The notes beneath the pieces were generated by a model that had not been told where the DNA came from, did not search any database, and saw only the letters and a program-made list of their open reading frames with translations. The position numbers and the translations under genes are program-made. Source: Faecalicatena sp. (lineage in GTDB: Bacteria; Bacillota; Clostridia; Lachnospirales; Lachnospiraceae). From it: a DNA stretch of 5,649 bases. This document shows positions 1-4,082 of this stretch, piece after piece (the stretch's first letter is position 1; each line of letters begins with the position of its first letter). The stretch is taken from assembly GCA_009774255.1 (NCBI GenBank), contig VSNK01000330.1:1-5649 (forward strand), written 5' to 3'.

Positions 1-435
1 TGTGGCCTGAAAAATATCAGCCAGATCCATCAGTGGGCATCCAGTGACAGGGTAAAGGGATTTTTAAAGGAGAAATTCCAAATAGAGGCTGTCCCCTGTT
101 ACCATTGGCTCTTGTGTCTGATGAAACTGGTAAAGCCGGAGTCCTTTAACCGCTGCTTTACAGAATGGGTATCTTCCATGCTGCCGGAAAACAGGGAGAA
201 CCTCACGCTTTCACTGAATGGAAAAACGACCCGTTCCACGGGGAAAATGGAGCGTTACGAAAGTCCCCTGCACATCGTGAGCGCCCAGGTTGCGGAACTG
301 GGGATAACCTATGGCCAGCAGGCTGTTGCGGGAAAAAGCAATGAAATCCCGGCAGTCCGTGAGCTTCTGGAGCAGCTTGATGTGGGAGGATGCCTTGTAG
401 TGGCGGATGCGTTGAACTGTCAGAAAGATCGGTGA
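1..435 (+). pseudogene. ISAs1-family (H-repeat-type) transposase, fragment lacking its C-terminal half
   Basis: The frame is open from the left edge (the start lies outside the window) and gives 144 residues. The stretch FLKEKF...VPCYHWLLCLMKLVKPESFNRCF and the later HIVSAQVAELGITYGQQ and KSNEIPAVRELLE are typical of ISAs1-family DDE transposases: an N-terminal helper domain followed by the start of the catalytic domain. In this family the first catalytic Asp sits in a DGK motif; here the codon at 217-219 is AAT, giving LNGK. The second Asp is present in VVADALNCQKD (codon 406-408). The frame stops at 433-435 just after that motif, so the last acidic residue and the C-terminal half are absent. 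The protein cannot be an active transposase. No terminal inverted repeat is visible, and the right end was evidently lost where tail-gene sequence begins. Family call from recognised motifs; confidence high. Confidence 0.88.
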
Positions 436-475
436 CAAAGACGGGACAGGGCTGATAATGGCGGGCAGGGCTTAA
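425..475 (+). pseudogene. Possible C-terminal remnant of a phage tail (tube) protein
   Basis: In the frame of position 431 the sequence reads GDKDGTGLIMAGRA and ends at TAA 473-475, directly beside the hairpin and 59 bases before the tail assembly chaperone start. In siphophage genomes the major tail (tube) protein gene normally lies immediately upstream of the chaperone, often with a hairpin between them, so these codons may be what is left after the transposase sequence replaced the rest of the gene. The join with the transposase lies at about 425-431. The remnant is too short to identify from sequence alone; position and the neat stop before the hairpin are the main support. Confidence 0.35.
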
Positions 476-509
476 AGCGAAATGCAGGACATTTCGCTTT
501 GCTCTGCCC
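463..509 (+). terminator. Long hairpin before the tail assembly chaperone
   Basis: AAAGCGAAATG (474-484) pairs perfectly with CATTTCGCTTT (490-500) around loop CAGGA. The stem continues, with a small internal loop, through GGGCAG (463-468) and CTGCCC (504-509). The sequence after it (ATTCTTATG) is only moderately T-rich, so it may be a weak terminator, a processing site or an mRNA-stabilising stem that sets expression of chaperone against tube protein. It ends 12 bases before the chaperone ribosome binding site (522-526). Confidence 0.6.
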
Positions 510-534
510 ATTCTTATGATTGGAGGAAAGTGAA

Positions 535-915
535 ATGGCGCTTACAAAGACAGTGAATATTGATGGCGGGGATGTGACTTTCAGGGCATCGGCGGCCATT
601 CCGAGAATATACAGAAACAAATTCCACAGGGATATCTACAAGGATCTTCATGACCTGCAGAAGAGCATTGATGAGAATGATCCTGAAAATTCCGCATTGG
701 ATTCTTTTTCGCTGGAACTGTTCGAGGATATCAGCTACATCATGGCGAAACACGCGGATCCGCAGAATGTTCCCGATACGCCAGATGAATGGCTTGACCA
801 GTTCGGAACCTTTTCCATTTATCAGGTGCTTCCTGAGATCATCGAGCTTTGGGGCTTGAATGTGCAGACGCAGGTGGAGAGTAAAAAAAACTTCGAGCGA
901 CTGACAGGAAAATGA
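535..915 (+). CDS. Phage tail assembly chaperone, short form (gpG-like)
   Basis: A 126-residue acidic protein. The N-terminus (MALTKTVNIDGG, then TFRASAAIPRIYRNKFHRD) and the C-terminal part (WLDQFGTFSIYQVLPEIIELW) match the small tail assembly chaperones found upstream of the tape measure gene in Firmicutes siphophages. In these phages the short protein and its frameshifted longer form coat the tape measure protein while the tail tube polymerises. The ATG at 535 is chosen because GGAGG at 522-526 lies 8 bases upstream; the in-frame TTG at 520 would overlap that site. The stop TGA 913-915 overlaps ATG 912-914 of the next frame. The gene appears intact although its neighbours are broken, and it carries a programmed frameshift heptamer near its 3' end. 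Family assignment from motifs and position; confidence good. Confidence 0.8.
   Translation: MALTKTVNIDGGDVTFRASAAIPRIYRNKFHRDIYKDLHDLQKSIDENDPENSALDSFSLELFEDISYIMAKHADPQNVPDTPDEWLDQFGTFSIYQVLPEIIELWGLNVQTQVESKKNFERLTGK
885..891 (+). promoter_or_regulatory. Programmed -1 frameshift site, A AAA AAC
   Basis: The run of eight A at 883-890 followed by C gives the canonical X XXY YYZ heptamer A AAA AAC in register with the chaperone codons AAA (886-888) and AAC (889-891). A one-base backward slip moves the ribosome into the frame of the downstream reading frame, which is open to 1082 with no stop. A purine-rich, SD-like GGTGGAGAG at 873-881 just upstream could stimulate slipping. No strong downstream stem was found by eye. 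Tail chaperone frameshifts of this kind are well established in phages. Confidence 0.8.
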
Positions 916-1082
916 CAACGCCGCTATTGCTCCTGAGATGTGCGCAGCTTGGTATTCATATCAGTGAGCTGGAGCTGTTGACCATTGGAACAGTCAATGA
1001 TATGTATACGGAAATGAATCATGATGAGAATAGGGAGGCTTACAGCACTCTGGCATCTCAGGAGGATATGGATGCATTTTAA
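891..1082 (+). CDS. Tail assembly chaperone frameshift extension (gpT part of gpG-T)
   Basis: Reached by -1 slippage at 885-891, this frame adds 63 residues to the first 119 of the chaperone, giving a G-T protein of about 182 residues. The extension contains LLLRCAQLGIHISELELLTIGTVNDMYTEM and ends ASQEDMDAF; an acidic end of the type TQEDMDxF is common in Firmicutes tail chaperone T domains. In lambda-like tails the T part recruits the tape measure protein and tube subunits. An ATG at 912 overlaps the short form's stop (ATGA), so independent translation of a 56-residue protein is possible, but there is no good ribosome binding site and the frameshift is the better explanation. A diverged second copy of its last codons lies at 2200-2243. 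Confidence 0.72.
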   Translation, partial: LRATDRKMTTPLLLLRCAQLGIHISELELLTIGTVNDMYTEMNHDENREAYSTLASQEDMDAF

Positions 1083-1084
1083 AC
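1041..1084 (+). repeat. Direct repeat T, copy 1 (end of gpG-T frame)
   Basis: These 44 bases, covering the last codons and stop of the chaperone extension, match 2200-2243 at 38 of 44 positions in the same direction and same reading frame (AYSTLASQEDMDAF versus AYSTLAFQADMDAF). Confidence 0.85.
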
Positions 1085-1085
1085 G

Positions 1086-1121
1086 AAAAAGGAATGCACC
1101 GATTCATGGCCATTCCTTTTT
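1086..1121. terminator. Bidirectional intrinsic terminator between gpG-T and the DUF3800 gene
   Basis: AAAAAGGAATG (1086-1096) and CATTCCTTTTT (1111-1121) form a perfect 11-bp stem with a 14-base loop. It is T-rich on the 3' side in both directions, so it can end the tail transcript on the plus strand and the convergent DUF3800 transcript on the minus strand. The DUF3800 stop codon (1104-1106) lies inside the loop. Confidence 0.78.
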
Positions 1122-1781
1122 GTTCAAAGGCTTTATGTAGTTTTTCTTTAAATCGCGGATGTTTCCAAAGAAGGTTTTTTCAGATTTAGAGAACATATTG
1201 TTTTCCAGTTTGAGTCTGACCAGTTCCAGTGTGCACAGCAGGTCTGCGGCCTGAAAAAGCTTGTATTCCGAAGGCATAACCTTACGGAAAATGGGATTCG
1301 GAAGTAAAGCATTGAAAACGGAGGAAAGTATCTTGCTGACCTCTACTTGGCCATTGTCATAGTAGATTTTCACATCATCAAATGAGAGGAAGTCTTCATA
1401 GTGTTCACGGATGAACTGAGAAATCTGTTTGGACAGCCTGCCGGTAGCTTCAACAACGTCCGGAATGTGTTTCTTTTCAATGTAAAAGCATTTGTAATGG
1501 ATATCAATCTGACGGATAAAAGCAACCATTTTATTGAAGATCCGGCGGCGTTCATCGACTGACATATGTGTATAGATTTCTTCCTTACGGATAATGGGTC
1601 CTGTATGTATGCAGAGGTTATCAAGGTTCAGGTATGAAAGCTCCTGGTTTAGCTTTGAAACAGCGGGTTGAATGTCTTCCTGCTGGTCGTGGAAAACCAT
1701 TGTAATGATATAGTAAGGCGAATGGTGGTCATATTCACCGAAATCACCGGATTCATCTATGAAAATGCTAAGTTCTTTCAA
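1104..1781 (-). CDS. DUF3800 domain protein (predicted RNase H-fold nuclease-like)
   Basis: A 225-residue protein. The N-terminal IFIDESGDFG (Asp9, Glu10, Asp13) and the C-terminal FQAADLLC (Gln177, Asp180) are the hallmark motifs of DUF3800; a middle acidic YYDNGQ (Asp142) also fits. The family is thought to adopt an RNase H-like fold with these acids as a possible metal site, but its substrate is not established; members occur often in prophages and defence islands. Translation probably starts at TTG 1781-1779, because AGAGGTG (complement of 1789-1795) lies 7 bases upstream and the next Met is internal (ITMVF). The gene is opposite to the tail genes, has its own promoter (1890-1918) and follows a structured leader ending in a terminator, so readthrough should limit its expression. 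It sits between a chaperone end and a tape measure start and looks like accessory cargo. Length is normal and no damage is visible. Confidence 0.85.
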   Translation of the reverse strand: MKELSIFIDESGDFGEYDHHSPYYIITMVFHDQQEDIQPAVSKLNQELSYLNLDNLCIHTGPIIRKEEIYTHMSVDERRRIFNKMVAFIRQIDIHYKCFYIEKKHIPDVVEATGRLSKQISQFIREHYEDFLSFDDVKIYYDNGQVEVSKILSSVFNALLPNPIFRKVMPSEYKLFQAADLLCTLELVRLKLENNMFSKSEKTFFGNIRDLKKNYIKPLNKKEWP

Positions 1782-1788
1782 TATCCGT

Positions 1789-1795
1789 CACCTCT
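1789..1795 (-). promoter_or_regulatory. Ribosome binding site that sets the TTG start of the DUF3800 gene
   Basis: On the minus strand AGAGGTG lies 7 bases before TTG (1781-1779). There is no ATG near this site, so it decides the start. It begins about 10 bases after the U tract of the leader terminator, so ribosomes can load only on transcripts that read through. Confidence 0.7.
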
Positions 1796-1805
1796 GCAAT
1801 GTTTG

Positions 1806-1832
1806 AAAAAAATGGCGGGGAACTTCCCCGCC
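1806..1832 (-). terminator. Intrinsic terminator inside the DUF3800 leader
   Basis: On the minus strand GGCGGGGA (1832-1825), loop AGU, UCCCCGCC (1821-1814), then A and seven U (1812-1806). The stem is 8 bp and nearly all GC. The U tract is present only on the minus strand, so it acts in that direction, between the DUF3800 promoter and its start codon. Confidence 0.85.
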
Positions 1833-1884
1833 CTTGATGGACCTGGGTCTTGCGACCAGCCCAAAGAAATCAATGATTTCGTTA
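1806..1884 (-). ncRNA. Structured leader / small RNA upstream of the DUF3800 gene
   Basis: Read on the minus strand, about 79 nt from the predicted start near 1884 to the U tract at 1806. Three elements are seen: a near-palindromic hairpin GAAATC-ATT-GATTTC (1880-1866); a hairpin GGUC-GCAA-GACC with a GNRA tetraloop (1857-1846), extendable by CUG/CAG with one bulged C; and a GC-rich terminator hairpin (1832-1814) followed by U7. Promoter, compact RNA, terminator, then gene is the layout of type III toxin-antitoxin loci, although no tandem RNA repeats are present. From memory, several conserved RNA motifs named after DUF3800 have been reported next to such genes; whether this one belongs to them is not shown here. 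It could instead be a cis-acting attenuator. Confidence 0.6.
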
Positions 1885-1889
1885 CCTTT

Positions 1890-1918
1890 AGTATATGTCA
1901 AAATTATTGAAAATGCAA
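1890..1918 (-). promoter_or_regulatory. Predicted sigma-A promoter of the DUF3800 leader RNA
   Basis: On the minus strand TTGCAT (1918-1913), a 17-base spacer, then TATACT (1895-1890) gives a good vegetative promoter, with transcription expected to begin near 1884. No promoter can fit between the leader terminator and the ribosome binding site, so the DUF3800 gene should depend on this one. Confidence 0.62.
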
Positions 1919-1965
1919 TAGAAATTTAAGGAAATTGAAGCGTGAGGAAAGGAGGAAATCACAAA

Positions 1966-2027
1966 ATGGCTGGACGAATTCAGGGTATCACTGTTGAGAT
2001 TGGTGGCGATACCACCAAACTACAGAC
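1966..2027 (+). repeat. Direct repeat M, copy A (tape measure start)
   Basis: These 62 bases match 3954-4015 at 56 positions. All six differences leave the amino acids unchanged (for example CGA versus AGA, both Arg). Both copies have GGAAAGGAGGA just upstream. Identity ends after CTACAGAC in both. Confidence 0.9.
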
Positions 2028-2241
2028 TGCCCTTAAAGGAGTCAATACAGAAATAAGGAATACCCAGAGCCAGCTGCGTGATGTCGATAAACTCCTGAAG
2101 CTGGATCCAGGGAATACGGAACTGCTTGCACAGAAGCACAGGCTCCTGGGGGATGCCGTCAAGGAAACAAAGGAAAAGTTGGAGACCTTGAAGACAGCAT
2201 ACAGCACTTTGGCATTTCAGGCAGATATGGACGCCTTTTAA
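1966..2241 (+). pseudogene. Tape measure protein N-terminal fragment (copy A), fused to a gpG-T end
   Basis: AAAGGAGG at 1948-1955 lies 10 bases before ATG 1966. The first 76 or so residues (MAGRIQGITVEIGG..., LKGVNTEIRNTQSQLRDVDK, LLKLDPGNTELL, LGDAVKETKEKLETLK) are the characteristic start of tape measure proteins in Clostridia prophages: a beta-rich opening and then long charged helices that would continue as coiled coil for many hundreds of residues. Instead, the frame passes at ACAGCA-T-ACAGCA (2194-2206) into YSTLAFQADMDAF and a TAA, a diverged copy of the chaperone extension's last codons. The result is a 91-residue in-frame chimera with no tail-length function. It could still be translated. 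A native short gene is unlikely because the last 14 residues match the chaperone end at both base and protein level. Confidence 0.8.
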
Positions 2242-2243
2242 AC
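2200..2243 (+). repeat. Direct repeat T, copy 2 (end of a second gpG-T frame)
   Basis: Matches 1041-1084 at 38 of 44 bases, including the stop codon and the two bases after it. Here it is joined to tape measure codons instead of the chaperone body, through a short ACAGCA repeat at 2194-2199 and 2201-2206. Confidence 0.85.
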
Positions 2244-2264
2244 TGAGGAATGGAATGACCTCGA

Positions 2265-2339
2265 CGAAATTTGATTAAATTCGGCTTATAAAATTAACTG
2301 CCGAAATTAGTTGAAATTTCCTTTTTGCTGTTGTATGAT
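2265..2339 (+). promoter_or_regulatory. AbiE operon promoter with overlapping inverted repeat (putative AbiEi operator)
   Basis: TTGAAA (2311-2316), a 17-base spacer and TATGAT (2334-2339) form a strong promoter 20 bases before abiEi. The -35 lies in the right arm of a long imperfect inverted repeat: GAAATTT (2266-2272) pairs with AAATTTC (2314-2320) and TTCGG (2280-2284) with CCGAA (2301-2305), with mostly paired bases between. AbiEi proteins are known to bind inverted repeats in their own promoter and repress the operon, so this is the likely operator. The right arm is followed by CCTTTTTG, so the same structure could also end transcription arriving from the left. Confidence 0.68.
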
Positions 2340-2358
2340 ATAGGCGGAGGTGATTCAC

Positions 2359-2937
2359 ATGAATGGACTTACTGAAAACAAAAAGTTTATCACTACCACT
2401 GAGCTAAAAGATATGGGGTACTCCTATTATAAAATAGGCAAACTTGAAAAAAACGGGCTTCTCTGCCGGGTCAATCGAAGTACTTATGAGAATCTTTCCT
2501 ACAAGGGAGATGAGAACGACTTCTTCAGCGCAGAGGCCTTTGTGCCGAATGGTGTCATATGTCTCATGAGTGCCGCCAGATATTATGAACTTACCAACTT
2601 CCTGCCGGATACGGTCGATGTTGCGATAGAGCGAAAGAAAAAGGTCGCCACGCTTCCGGATTGGCCGGAAATAAAGATATTTTACTTTGATCCTGTGCGT
2701 ATGGATCTTGGAGTTACCGAAATTCGGGAAGGAGATAATGTTTTTCATATCTTCGATATCGAAAAAACTGTCGTGGACATCATCTACTACAGGAATAAGA
2801 TCGGTATTGAGGAAACATCTGAGGTGCTTAAGAATTATCTGAAGCGCAGGGACAGGCAGATTGACAGGCTATATGCCTACGCGAAACGGCTTAGATGCGA
2901 AAAGGTTGTCAGAACATATCTGGAGGTGCTTGTGTGA
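2359..2937 (+). CDS. abiEi: AbiEi-family antitoxin, type IV toxin-antitoxin system
   Basis: A 192-residue protein. Residues 8-46 form the N-terminal winged helix-turn-helix expected of AbiEi (FITTTELKDMGYS, KLEKNGLLCRVNRSTYENL), used for DNA binding and autoregulation. The following domain carries the family pattern VICLMSAARYYELT (66-79), VDVAIERKK, FHIFDIEKTVVDIIYYR and a C-terminal helical IDRLYAYAKRLRCEKVVRTYLE. AbiEi counters the AbiEii toxin without a stable complex (type IV), and the pair can act as an abortive infection system against phages. ATG 2359 is preferred because GGAGG at 2346-2350 lies 8 bases upstream; the in-frame GTG at 2350 overlaps that site. The stop TGA (2935-2937) shares one base with the toxin ATG, indicating coupled translation. 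Length and motifs are normal, so the gene looks functional. Confidence 0.88.
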   Translation: MNGLTENKKFITTTELKDMGYSYYKIGKLEKNGLLCRVNRSTYENLSYKGDENDFFSAEAFVPNGVICLMSAARYYELTNFLPDTVDVAIERKKKVATLPDWPEIKIFYFDPVRMDLGVTEIREGDNVFHIFDIEKTVVDIIYYRNKIGIEETSEVLKNYLKRRDRQIDRLYAYAKRLRCEKVVRTYLEVLV

Positions 2938-3824
2938 TGAATGCAGAATCAGTAAAAGCAAGATTGAAAAACTTTGCAAAGGATACCGGTCATACCTTCC
3001 AGGAGGCTCTTATCTATTATGGGCTGGAACGGACGATCTACCGTATCTCTGTCTCGGAGTATGCGGAACACTTTGTGCTTAAGGGAGGCATCTTCCTGTA
3101 TGCGATATTTGACCGGAAGTATGAACGGGCAACCACAGATATTGATTTTCTTGCGCGGAGGATATCCAATAGCGGCGGGGAAATGAAGGCCGTATTTCAA
3201 TGCATCCTGTCACAGGAAATTGATGATGCCCTCGTGTTTGATATCGATTCCATTACGGCGGAAGATATTACGGAGTTTAAGGAATACCATGGCCTCCATA
3301 TCTCTGCCGTTGGATATCTTGACCGCACAAGGATACCTGTCGGGATCGATATCGGATTTGGAGATGTGGTCTATCCTGGCGCAGTAAAGATGGACTTCCC
3401 CGTCATCCTTGATATGGAACCACCTCGGATAAATGCCTATTCCCTTGAATCATCCATAGCCGAAAAGCTGGAAGCCATTATCCATAACGGATACCTGAAC
3501 AGCAGATATAAAGACTATTACGATATTTATGTCCTCTCAACAAGATATGCGTTCTCCTTAGAAGAACTGAGGAATGCGGTGATAGAAACATTTGAAAACC
3601 GAAAAACCCCGATATCTATGGAATCTGCCGTTTTTGAAAATGAATTTTTAGGAGATCCGATGCACCAGACAAGGTGGAAGTCATTCCTGAAAAAGAAAAA
3701 GGCTCTCATCCAGATTCCAATGAGCGAGGCTATGGAGCGTATAAAGATCTTTGTGCGTCCTCTACTTGAGGCTACATCGTCGGGAGGATCAGATTGGAAT
3801 CCGGACACAGGTCATTGGGAGTAA
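2937..3824 (+). CDS. abiEii: AbiEii-family nucleotidyltransferase toxin, type IV toxin-antitoxin system
   Basis: A 295-residue protein of the DNA polymerase beta-like nucleotidyltransferase superfamily. Visible motifs in order: FVLKGGIFLYAIF (46-58) and TTDIDFLA (66-73), the G-G...D-x-D active site with Asp68 and Asp70; VGIDIGFGDVV (135-145), the third acidic motif with Asp138; and SSIAEKLEAI followed by RYKDYYDIYVL (172-200), the family's AEKL and KDxYD motifs with Lys177, Lys192 and Asp193. Related toxins bind GTP or transfer nucleotides to tRNA and stop growth; the exact target here is unknown. ATG 2937 is chosen because GGAGG at 2922-2926 lies 10 bases upstream and it overlaps the antitoxin stop by one base (TGATG); an in-frame upstream start at 2895 lies deep within abiEi. 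All key residues are intact. The operon ends at a hairpin at 3898-3927. Confidence 0.9.
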   Translation: MNAESVKARLKNFAKDTGHTFQEALIYYGLERTIYRISVSEYAEHFVLKGGIFLYAIFDRKYERATTDIDFLARRISNSGGEMKAVFQCILSQEIDDALVFDIDSITAEDITEFKEYHGLHISAVGYLDRTRIPVGIDIGFGDVVYPGAVKMDFPVILDMEPPRINAYSLESSIAEKLEAIIHNGYLNSRYKDYYDIYVLSTRYAFSLEELRNAVIETFENRKTPISMESAVFENEFLGDPMHQTRWKSFLKKKKALIQIPMSEAMERIKIFVRPLLEATSSGGSDWNPDTGHWE

Positions 3825-3897
3825 TTGCTGCTTGAGCCCCAATCTGCGGCCTCAAAATCTTCGAATACGCATATGACAATCACATACAGATATTTTT

Positions 3898-3927
3898 AAA
3901 GAGTCGAGCAATTGGCTCTTTTCTTTT
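3898..3927 (+). terminator. Predicted terminator after abiEii
   Basis: AAAGAGTC (3898-3905) pairs with GGCTCTTT (3914-3921), including one G-T pair, around an 8-base loop; the 3' arm runs into the T-rich TTTTCTTTT (3919-3927). It separates the AbiE operon from the second tape measure start. The interval from the abiEii stop to this hairpin shows no other feature. Confidence 0.6.
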
Positions 3928-3953
3928 GTCCGGAACCGGAAAGGAGGACTTGT

Positions 3954-4015
3954 ATGGCTGGCAGAATTCAGGGTATTACCGTTGAAATTGGCGGCGATAC
4001 CACCAAACTACAGAC
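3954..4015 (+). repeat. Direct repeat M, copy B: tape measure start truncated at codon 21
   Basis: GGAGG at 3943-3947 lies 6 bases before ATG 3954. The encoded MAGRIQGITVEIGGDTTKLQ is identical in protein to the tape measure start at 1966, with six synonymous base differences. After CTACAGAC (ending 4015) the sequence changes to unrelated ATTCAAGGAAAG, which leads into the recombinase genes. The frame stays open across the join, so a 184-residue chimera (3954-4508) carrying 21 tape measure residues on the small recombinase-like protein is possible. The join is a candidate end of the recombinase element. Confidence 0.87.
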
Positions 4016-4082
4016 ATTCAAGGAAAGAAATTATTTTCGGATTACCCTGTGGTCTGAATCTGAAAGAGAGGTTGGATGGATA

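Noticed and set aside
443..472. Short direct repeat GGACAGGGCT / GGGCAGGGCT near the transposase-tail junction as a target-site duplication.
   Set aside because: Both copies lie on the same side of the junction, inside the putative tail remnant, so they cannot flank an insertion.
1806..1884. Tandem antitoxin repeats as in a classical type III toxin-antitoxin RNA.
   Set aside because: The layout is similar, but no repeated unit is visible in the RNA, so a classical type III assignment is not supported.
1841..1884. tRNA or tRNA fragment in the region of small hairpins upstream of the DUF3800 gene.
   Set aside because: There is no T-loop GTTCRA motif, acceptor stem or CCA, and the hairpins are too short and wrongly spaced.
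1668..1910. An 80-codon plus-strand reading frame opposite the start of the DUF3800 gene and its leader.
   Set aside because: It is antisense to a well-supported gene and an RNA terminator, has no ribosome binding site and no recognisable domain; it is a shadow.
1041..2243. CRISPR-like or mobile-element repeats suggested by the paired T and M repeats.
   Set aside because: The repeats are coding, occur twice each, and keep reading frame; they are gene-end and gene-start homologies, not spacer-separated or terminal repeats.
2895..2936. Upstream in-frame extension of AbiEii starting at ATG 2895.
   Set aside because: It lies within abiEi and lacks a ribosome binding site, whereas ATG 2937 has GGAGG 10 bases upstream and couples to the abiEi stop.
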